NCBI GenBank assembly: GCA_023229245.1
Contig: JALNZU010000006.1
Location: 53,582 to 117,581 of the forward strand
DNA: 64,000 nt
Source: Bacteroidales bacterium
GTDB taxonomy: Bacteria; Bacteroidota; Bacteroidia; Bacteroidales; F082
Direction of reading: 5' to 3'
The position numbers were made by a program, and so were the translations under genes. Of the stretch, positions 35,548-42,249 are shown one piece after another; positions within the stretch are counted from its first letter, which is position 1; every line of letters starts with the position of its first letter. The notes under the pieces were generated by a model. It saw nothing but the letters and a program-made list of their open reading frames with translations. It searched no databases and was not told the DNA's origin.

Positions 35548-37101
35548 ATGGCATTGTTCAACACTGTTGTCTCATGGTTAATGAAAAAGCGCATGCATCA
35601 GATTGAGCTTTTTGTGAAGTACCCGCTTGAGGTTCAAGAGGAGTGGTTTAAAAGATTGATACAGCAAGGGAAAAATACTGAATGGGGTAAGAAACACGAT
35701 TTTAAATCAATACATACTTATGATCACTTCAGGCAACGCATCCCTATCAGTACATACGAAGACATGAAGCCTTATATTGACAGGCTGCGTCAGGGAGAAC
35801 AAAATATTTTATGGCCGGAAGAGATAAAATGGTTTGCCAAATCGTCGGGTACAACTTCCAGTAAGAGCAAGTTTATACCTGTCAGCAATGCCTCACTTGA
35901 AGAGTGTCACTTCAAGGCCGGTAAGGATATGCTGTCCTTATATGTGAACAACTACCCAAATACTAATTTGTTTAGTGGACGTGGATTGGTGATGGGAGGA
36001 AGCCATACGATCACCGAAGTGGATAATGCTTCCTACTATGATGGCGATCTGTCGGCTATATTGATCCAGAATCTCCCTTTCTGGGTACAGCTGCTGAAAA
36101 CACCTAATCTTAGTATTTCGCTGATGGACGAATGGGAGTCCAAGATAGAACTGATGGCAAAAGAAACCATGCAGCACGATGTAACAAGTATATCTGGAGT
36201 GCCATCATGGACTTTGGTGCTGCTTCGTAAGATATTAGAACTCACCGACAAGTCGAATATCAGTGAAGTGTGGCCTAATTTAGAAGTGTTTTTTCATGGA
36301 GGTGTTAGCTTCACACCTTATGCCGAACTGTATAAAAGTTTGATACCTTCTTCAAGCATGCATTATATGGAAACCTATAATGCCTCTGAAGGCTTCTTTG
36401 GTATTCAGGATCAGATAGATAGCCAAGATTTGTTACTGATGTTGGACTATGGAATATTTTATGAGTTCATCCATTTGAACGAGCTTGATGCCGATAGTAT
36501 GAAAGCTGTTGGATTGGATGAGGTTCAGACAGGTCAGCCATATGCAATGGTGATCACTACTAATGGTGGACTATGGCGATATCTGATAGGCGATACCATA
36601 GTGTTTACTTCAACCGATCCGTTCAGAATACAAATTACAGGACGCACTAAAAGTTTTATCAACGTTTTTGGAGAAGAGCTGATGGTGGATAATGCCGAAA
36701 AAGCATTGGCAATAGCATGCCTGAAATGCGATGCCCTGATAGCTGATTATACAGCTGCACCACGATTTACCAATCAGGAAAGTTCAGCAGTGCATGAATG
36801 GCTGATCGAGTTTGAAGAACCACCTCAAAATCTTGAATATTTTGCCGAGACATTTGATAATGCGTTAAAATCGCTCAACTCCGACTATGAAGCAAAACGT
36901 TATAAAAATATGATATTGCAAGCCCCTGTATTATATCAGGTTCCATCGGGTACCTTTTACAATTGGCTGAAATCGAAAGGCAAGTTAGGAGGGCAACACA
37001 AAGTCCCCCGATTGTCGAACAACCGAGGAATATTAGATGAGATTCTATCAACTTTAGGACATTCAAGCGGCAAAAAAAACTACATTTGCAATAAAACCTG
37101 A
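35548..37101 (+). CDS. GH3 family acyl-acid-amido synthetase-like protein
   Basis: A 517-residue ANL-superfamily protein of the GH3 (auxin-responsive promoter) family. Marks are the phosphate-binding motif AKSSGTTSSKSKF, METYNASEGFFG in the adenylation core and TGRTKSFINVFGEELMV at the hinge to the C-terminal domain. Plant GH3 enzymes adenylate carboxylic acids such as auxin or jasmonate and join them to amino acids. The bacterial substrate is unknown. It is one base after the lptF/G stop and next to kdsB, so a role tied to the envelope is possible but unproven. Confidence 0.88.
   Translation: MALFNTVVSWLMKKRMHQIELFVKYPLEVQEEWFKRLIQQGKNTEWGKKHDFKSIHTYDHFRQRIPISTYEDMKPYIDRLRQGEQNILWPEEIKWFAKSSGTTSSKSKFIPVSNASLEECHFKAGKDMLSLYVNNYPNTNLFSGRGLVMGGSHTITEVDNASYYDGDLSAILIQNLPFWVQLLKTPNLSISLMDEWESKIELMAKETMQHDVTSISGVPSWTLVLLRKILELTDKSNISEVWPNLEVFFHGGVSFTPYAELYKSLIPSSSMHYMETYNASEGFFGIQDQIDSQDLLLMLDYGIFYEFIHLNELDADSMKAVGLDEVQTGQPYAMVITTNGGLWRYLIGDTIVFTSTDPFRIQITGRTKSFINVFGEELMVDNAEKALAIACLKCDALIADYTAAPRFTNQESSAVHEWLIEFEEPPQNLEYFAETFDNALKSLNSDYEAKRYKNMILQAPVLYQVPSGTFYNWLKSKGKLGGQHKVPRLSNNRGILDEILSTLGHSSGKKNYICNKT
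37081..37088 (+). promoter_or_regulatory. Possible internal promoter before the deoxynucleoside kinase
   Basis: TACATTTG fits TAnnTTTG and lies 17 bp before the kinase ATG, inside the 3' end of the GH3 gene. No good -33 element is seen, so confidence is low. Confidence 0.35.
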
Positions 37102-37104
37102 ATC

Positions 37105-37716
37105 ATGCATATAGCTATAGCCGGAAATATAGGATCTGGAAAAACTACACTTACCCGATTGTTGGCCAAGCACTTTGGATGGGAGCCACATTATGAAGAT
37201 GTGGAAAACAATCCCTATCTCCATAGCTTTTATGAGGACATGCAACGCTGGTCATTCAATTTGCAGGTTTATTTCCTGAACAGTCGCTTCAGGCAGATAA
37301 TCGAAATACGCAACAGCGGTAAGACGGTAGTTCAAGACCGTACAATTTACGAAGATGCCTATATCTTTGCTCCTAACCTACATGCCATGAACCTGATGTC
37401 AACACGCGACTTTGAGAATTACAGCTCTTTGTTTGCGCTGATGAGTAATTTTATCAAACCACCCGATTTGCTTATCTATCTCCGCTCAAGTGTTCCTACT
37501 TTAGTAAAGCAAATTCAAAAACGAGGGCGAGAGTATGAAGCTTCTATACGGTTAGACTATTTGAATCATCTGAACGAACGTTACGAGGCATGGATAGGGA
37601 AATATTCTATAGGAAAATTACTCATAGTGGAGATGGATGACCTCAACTTAGAGAAACCTACTGATTTAGGTAAAGTCATTGAACGGATCAATGCTGAACT
37701 GCATGGACTGTTCTGA
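37105..37716 (+). CDS. Deoxynucleoside kinase
   Basis: A 203-residue P-loop kinase of the dNK/dGK family that phosphorylates deoxynucleosides for salvage. It has the Walker A loop GNIGSGKTT (residues 6-14), the VQDRTIYED motif that holds the Asp-Arg pair near the 5'-OH, and the Arg-rich lid QKRGREYE. It begins 3 bp after the GH3 stop. Base preference (dA, dG or dC) cannot be read from the sequence. Confidence 0.92.
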   Translation: MHIAIAGNIGSGKTTLTRLLAKHFGWEPHYEDVENNPYLHSFYEDMQRWSFNLQVYFLNSRFRQIIEIRNSGKTVVQDRTIYEDAYIFAPNLHAMNLMSTRDFENYSSLFALMSNFIKPPDLLIYLRSSVPTLVKQIQKRGREYEASIRLDYLNHLNERYEAWIGKYSIGKLLIVEMDDLNLEKPTDLGKVIERINAELHGLF

Positions 37717-37757
37717 CACACTAAGGAATACTGTTTTTTAAATTCAATTTCTGAGCG

Positions 37758-38492
37758 ATGAAAATTGCTGGTATCATCCCTGCCCGATATGCGTCTACTC
37801 GTTTTCCGGGTAAGCCTCTGACACCTATACACGGAAAACCCATGATACAACATGTGTACGAACGCGTAGCACAAGTGGATGATTTAGATGTGGTAGTGGT
37901 AGCTACCGATGATCAGCGCATTGCTGAGGTGGTGACAAATTTCGGAGGACAAGCAGTGATGACAAAGCCCGATCACCTCAACGGAACGGCACGCTGTGCA
38001 CAAGCTGTTAACCTGATAAACAAACCAGTGAATGCCGTCATTAATATTCAAGGTGATGAACCCCTGATTGCAACGGAACAGATTAAACAAATAATCCAAC
38101 TGCTTCAGAGCGGAAACACCTTGGCAAGCCTGGCTAAGCCTATCACCGAACTTGATGAGTTGATAAATACAAACGTTGTCAAGATAGTCCTGTCGCATGC
38201 AAAACAAGCCCTTTTCTTTAGCCGTTCCCCAATCCCGTTCATTCGGGATATACCTATAGAGAAATGGCTTCAACAACATGTGTTTTATAAACATATAGGT
38301 ATATATGGATATTCGGTAGAAGTGTTGCAGGCTATTACTCAGCTACCACCTTGTAGCCTTGAAAAAGCTGAGTCGTTAGAGCAGTTGCGATGGCTGGCAC
38401 ATGGATACCCTATTTCGATAGATATTACTCATACCGACAGCATAGGGGTAGACCATCCTGAAGATGTAAAAAAAATTGAAACCCTTTTTTGA
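37758..38492 (+). CDS. kdsB: 3-deoxy-manno-octulosonate cytidylyltransferase
   Basis: Activates Kdo as CMP-Kdo for the lipopolysaccharide inner core. The 244-residue protein has the nucleotide-binding N-terminus IIPARYASTRFPGKPL, the VVVATDD strand, NIQGDEPL at the metal site and the EKAESLEQLRWL segment near the C-terminus, all standard for KdsB. With lptF/G upstream it gives this stretch an LPS flavour. Confidence 0.97.
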   Translation: MKIAGIIPARYASTRFPGKPLTPIHGKPMIQHVYERVAQVDDLDVVVVATDDQRIAEVVTNFGGQAVMTKPDHLNGTARCAQAVNLINKPVNAVINIQGDEPLIATEQIKQIIQLLQSGNTLASLAKPITELDELINTNVVKIVLSHAKQALFFSRSPIPFIRDIPIEKWLQQHVFYKHIGIYGYSVEVLQAITQLPPCSLEKAESLEQLRWLAHGYPISIDITHTDSIGVDHPEDVKKIETLF

Positions 38493-38633
38493 ATTAATTC
38501 GTAAATGTAGTATCTTAGCTGACTTTGAATCCAAGAGTGAAACCAATGACAAAGATATCAGAAAGCATATCGGCTTTTCATTCGAAAAACATGGAATTGC
38601 TTTACACACATATGACTACAAAATTTTGATTCG

Positions 38634-39893
38634 ATGAAAATTGCAGGCTATATAGGTGATTTGCTGTATGAGTATGAATGCGTGGTCATTCCTGGCCTTG
38701 GAGGATTTTTAACGCGCGATCATACTGCCTCTATTCATCCGGTAAGGCATTACTTTAAACCACCTTATCGGGAGATAGTGTTCAATCCGCTGCTTAGAGC
38801 AAACGATGGGTTGTTGCTCAGCCATATAGCCCGATCAGAGAATCTGACCTATCAGGAGGCAAAAAGCAGGATAGATCGATTTGTGCTTACATGTTTAGCG
38901 AAAATGGAAGAAGGTAAGCGCATTCATTTCAGGAAGATAGGTTCAATATATTATACTGATGAAAAGGAAGTAGTCTTCAAGGCAGACGAAAACATGAACT
39001 ATCTGCCTGATTCTTTTGGCCTTGCAGCTATAGTATCACCACCTATTAAAAGAGAAGATTTTCAGCAAAAGATTGAAACGGTTTTCCATAAGCCGCCGCA
39101 GAAAAAACAAGCCATCACCGAGAAAGTCTCCGTCCCGCAAGAACAAAGGCCTAAGCCGTCTAAGCCTCAGCCTTTTATTGCTTCACAACGAAAAAACAGG
39201 CTTAGAAATCAGATCAACTGGATAGCTGCCGCATTAGTTATCATGCTGGGTGTAGTCGGCTATATGAATAAAGAAAAAGTACAGCAATATTACCAGAACT
39301 ACTCATCGCAGGCATCTCTATGGCCGATATTTTATGCCAGTCCCAATGAGTACCTCATAAAAAACAAAGACCTGTTGCAGATTGAACCATATGTATGGCC
39401 CGAAAGGCAAACTACCGAAAATAAAGGAGCTTTAAAACCAGGTCAAAATGATCTGCAATCCGAAGAAAGCTATAAAGCATCTTTTAATTTGTTGCCTGAT
39501 ATGCACACAGAAAAAACTGGACCTGTTGCCTCATCTGAACAAGAGTTGGTCGAAGAGCATGCAGAGCTTGCAGATGCATCCGACACAGAAACGATCAGAG
39601 ATATACTGCCCACCGAAGAGGAAGATAGCATACGCCTTGAACCGTATTCTTCAGAAGCGGTGACAGAAAAGAAATTTTTTATCATAGCCGGAGCTTTTCA
39701 GGATAAGTCCAATGCCGAAAAGCTCATTCATGAGTTACGTGTCAAAGGCTTTGAGGCCGACTTTACCGGGCAAACCAAAACCGGTTTATGGCGCGTTTGT
39801 TTTGAAGGATTTACAGACCACAGCATGGCTTTACAACGGCTGCAACTGATCAAAAAGGAAGAAAACCCACAAGCCTGGCTGTTGATATTATAA
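38634..39893 (+). CDS. HU-CCDC81-like and SPOR domain fusion protein
   Basis: A 419-residue bitopic protein. Residues 1-135 resemble the paired HU-like domains of the prokaryotic HU-CCDC81 families (GYIGDLLYEYECVVIPGLGG, then LSHIARSENLTYQEAK and GKRIHFRKIGSIY). A basic linker leads to one span at about 193-211 (WIAAALVIMLGVVGYM). An acidic periplasmic linker and a C-terminal SPOR domain (346-419, FFIIAGAFQDKSNAEKLI) follow. SPOR domains bind denuded septal peptidoglycan. The layout puts an HU-fold domain in the cytoplasm and a septum-binding domain outside. Function is not known. Confidence 0.85.
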   Translation: MKIAGYIGDLLYEYECVVIPGLGGFLTRDHTASIHPVRHYFKPPYREIVFNPLLRANDGLLLSHIARSENLTYQEAKSRIDRFVLTCLAKMEEGKRIHFRKIGSIYYTDEKEVVFKADENMNYLPDSFGLAAIVSPPIKREDFQQKIETVFHKPPQKKQAITEKVSVPQEQRPKPSKPQPFIASQRKNRLRNQINWIAAALVIMLGVVGYMNKEKVQQYYQNYSSQASLWPIFYASPNEYLIKNKDLLQIEPYVWPERQTTENKGALKPGQNDLQSEESYKASFNLLPDMHTEKTGPVASSEQELVEEHAELADASDTETIRDILPTEEEDSIRLEPYSSEAVTEKKFFIIAGAFQDKSNAEKLIHELRVKGFEADFTGQTKTGLWRVCFEGFTDHSMALQRLQLIKKEENPQAWLLIL

Positions 39894-39948
39894 GCTTATT
39901 GGTGAGACAGTGATCTGATGTAATCGGATTCCAATTCAAAAGAAAAAA

Positions 39949-40626
39949 GTGTCCAAAAATAAACTTCAAAAATTTTCCGAGAATCGTACTTTCCCAAATT
40001 TGTTTCAGTATGGATATGAAGACCTGCAACAGGCAGAGTTTTCACTTAAAGGCAAGTGGGGTACAAAATTTTTCAGGAACCGGAATCCCCTTATCCTTGA
40101 GTTAGGATGCGGCAAAGGAGAATATACCATTGGTCTGGCTCAAAGGTATCCCGAAAAAAATTTTATTGGTGTGGATATCAAAGGTGCCCGTTTATGGAAA
40201 GGATTGAATGATGCAAAAAATCTTGGCTTATCGAATGTGGCATTTATCCGTACGCGTATCGAACTGATTGAAGCTTTTTTCGGATCAGATGAGGTCGCTG
40301 AAATATGGATCACCTTTCCAGACCCTCAACCTCAAAAATCAAGGCAGCGAAAACGACTGACACATCCACTATTTTTGAATAGATACAGAAATTTCCTGCA
40401 GAAAGATGGACTGATCCATCTGAAAACCGATAGCGAATTATTGTATGAGTTCACAAAAGAAGTGATAGCAGAACAAGGCTTGACACTTTATTCCGATACA
40501 GCCGATCTGTATGCCACAACTGATCATTTAGAAGTGAAGACCATACGTACATTTTATGAGGATATATGGTTGAAGTCAAATTTATCTATCAAATACCTGT
40601 GTTTTTCTCCGCACCATGAATGCTGA
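39949..40626 (+). CDS. trmB: tRNA (guanine46-N7)-methyltransferase
   Basis: SAM-dependent enzyme making m7G46 in tRNA variable loops. The 225-residue protein has the SAM motif LELGCGKGEYT, NFIGVDIKGARLW, and the TrmB signature TFPDPQPQKSRQRKRL followed by HPLFLNRY. The start codon is GTG at 39949, with an A-rich stretch before it. Its 3' end overlaps the next gene by 11 bp. Confidence 0.95.
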   Translation: MSKNKLQKFSENRTFPNLFQYGYEDLQQAEFSLKGKWGTKFFRNRNPLILELGCGKGEYTIGLAQRYPEKNFIGVDIKGARLWKGLNDAKNLGLSNVAFIRTRIELIEAFFGSDEVAEIWITFPDPQPQKSRQRKRLTHPLFLNRYRNFLQKDGLIHLKTDSELLYEFTKEVIAEQGLTLYSDTADLYATTDHLEVKTIRTFYEDIWLKSNLSIKYLCFSPHHEC

Positions 40627-40951
40627 ACCTAACTTTTTTGAACAAGTGTACAAGGTAGTCCGACTTATCCCGTATGGTCGGGTCACCTCTTACGGTGCCA
40701 TAGCTGCCTATTTAGGTAGTAAAGGTTCGGCCCGTATGGTAGGATGGGCGTTGAACTCTTCCTTTGGCACACAAGAGGCATTGCCGGCTCATAGGGTAGT
40801 AAATCGAAACGGAGTATTAACGGGGAAGCATCATTTCGGAGGAGCTGATCTGATGGCTCAGCTCTTACGCTCGGAAGGGATAGAAGTAGATGATGATCAG
40901 ATCATCAATTTTCAAACCTGTTTCTGGGACCCGATTAAAGAACTGTACTAG
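40616..40951 (+). CDS. Alkyltransferase-like protein (MGMT fold, catalytic Cys absent)
   Basis: A 111-residue protein made only of the DNA-binding domain of O6-alkylguanine-DNA alkyltransferases, with PYGRVTSYGAIA, the Arg-finger region and RMVGWALN. In repair enzymes the acceptor Cys lies in P-C-H-R; here the motif is PAHRV, so no alkyl transfer is possible. Such ATL proteins bind alkylated guanine and hand lesions to nucleotide excision repair. It overlaps trmB by 11 bp. Confidence 0.93.
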   Translation: MNAEPNFFEQVYKVVRLIPYGRVTSYGAIAAYLGSKGSARMVGWALNSSFGTQEALPAHRVVNRNGVLTGKHHFGGADLMAQLLRSEGIEVDDDQIINFQTCFWDPIKELY

Positions 40952-40956
40952 TTGTT

Positions 40957-41967
40957 TCAGGTGGAATGTCTGACTATTAATTTTGTTTTAATCACTTTTC
41001 GTGTTGGACTGAATGCTTCAGTATTTTTGTTCTTCATCCGTTTCAGCAACAACAAACACGCTTCGCGTCCCAACTCAAATCCAAACTGATCGATAGTCGT
41101 TAGTTCCGGCTCACTGATAGCTGCCGTACGGCTGTTTTCAAACCCAACTACTTTTACATCTTCCGGTACTTTTTTCCCTAAATCGCGAGCCGCTTTGATG
41201 ATGGCTATAGCCGACAGATCGTTCACGGCAAAAAAGCCGTCGGGCGGATCAGGCTGACGTAATATGTCGTGAGCAGCCCGCCTGGCTACCTCAAATGTAT
41301 CAGCTAATAGTACTAACTGATGATCAAACGGTATGTTAAATTTTAACAAAGCATCATGATATCCTGCTAAGCGGCTCTTGCCTATCTGCAGATTTTGAGG
41401 TGCAGCAAAATGTGCGATACGTTTACAGCCTCTTTCAATCAAATGATTCACGGCCATAAAAGATCCCTGATAATCATCAGCTACCACCTGATCGGCTGCC
41501 AAACTATCAACCACACGGTCAAAAAATACTATAGGTATCTCGTTGTCTATCAATTGTTGAAAGTGTGAGAAATCGGTGGTCTCTTTTGAAAAAGAAACAA
41601 GTACTCCATCCACCCTGTTGGTAAGTACGGCTTGAGTATTAAGTACTTCGCGCTTATAAGATTCATTAGATTGAAACACCATCACGCTGTAATCGTTCTT
41701 ATATGCGATCTCCTCAATGCCATTGATGATGGAAGAGAAAAAATAATGCTCTATCTCGGGTATGATCAGCCCTATGGTTTTTGTGGAATTGCTGCGTAAA
41801 TTTAAGGCAATACGGTTAGGTCGATATCCTAATAAAGTAGCCAATTCCTTTACTGCCGTACGCGTTTTAGGACTGATATCAGGATGGTCTTTCAGTGCCC
41901 TGGATACGGTAGATGTCGAAAGCCCCAATTTTTGAGCTATATCTTTGATGGTAATCTGTTTTCTCAT
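40957..41967 (-). CDS. LacI-family transcriptional regulator
   Basis: A 336-residue regulator with the N-terminal helix-turn-helix and hinge helix (TIKDIAQKLGLSTSTVSRAL, residues 6-25, then GYRPNRIALNLR) and a periplasmic-binding-protein-like sensor domain (TIGLIIPEIEHYF, VDGVLVSF). The ATG at 41965-41967 is preferred over a TTG two codons upstream. It diverges from susC, and a CAAACGTTTG palindrome in between is its likely operator. It therefore probably controls the SusC-SusD-SusE set in response to a sugar, and itself. Confidence 0.93.
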   Translation of the reverse strand: MRKQITIKDIAQKLGLSTSTVSRALKDHPDISPKTRTAVKELATLLGYRPNRIALNLRSNSTKTIGLIIPEIEHYFFSSIINGIEEIAYKNDYSVMVFQSNESYKREVLNTQAVLTNRVDGVLVSFSKETTDFSHFQQLIDNEIPIVFFDRVVDSLAADQVVADDYQGSFMAVNHLIERGCKRIAHFAAPQNLQIGKSRLAGYHDALLKFNIPFDHQLVLLADTFEVARRAAHDILRQPDPPDGFFAVNDLSAIAIIKAARDLGKKVPEDVKVVGFENSRTAAISEPELTTIDQFGFELGREACLLLLKRMKNKNTEAFSPTRKVIKTKLIVRHST

Positions 41968-42043
41968 GTGCAAATCCTTGCGATATTCCGTTTATTGCTA
42001 ATTATTTGATTGTATGAACCATTCATTAATCAGGTAGCTTGCA

Positions 42044-42076
42044 CAAAGATATAAAAAACAAGCATACTATTTCAAA
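42044..42076 (-). promoter_or_regulatory. Promoter of the lacI-type gene, overlapping the operator
   Basis: On the minus strand a -33 TTTG (42073-42076) and a perfect -7 TATCTTTG (42044-42051) are 21 bp apart. The -33 element is the left half of the CAAACGTTTG palindrome, so regulator binding would block this promoter directly. Confidence 0.75.
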
Positions 42077-42082
42077 CGTTTG
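42073..42082. promoter_or_regulatory. LacI-type operator CAAACGTTTG
   Basis: A perfect 10-bp palindrome with a central CG, the usual centre for LacI/GalR-family operators. It lies in the divergent gap, 106 bp from the lacI ATG and about 170 bp from the susC ATG, on the -33 element of lacI and 36 bp upstream of the susC -33 element. Confidence 0.7.
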
Positions 42083-42117
42083 CATAATGCAAATCAATCA
42101 AATATGTGTTTTTTTAA

Positions 42118-42146
42118 TTGAAAATGTAAAAGAAACCTTAATTTTG
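42118..42146 (+). promoter_or_regulatory. Promoter of the susCDE operon
   Basis: TTG at 42118-42120 and TAATTTTG at 42139-42146 are 18 bp apart and match the Bacteroidota consensus. The leader to the susC ATG would be about 100 nt, long enough to hold post-transcriptional control, though I see no clear structure there. Confidence 0.65.
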
Positions 42147-42249
42147 TGTGAACCAAAATCATGGAAGAACTTTCTGACTATTGACTTGTTAAAAGAAATA
42201 TAAAAATAGTAGTATCAAATTTTATTTATCATAACAAAAAAACTATCGT

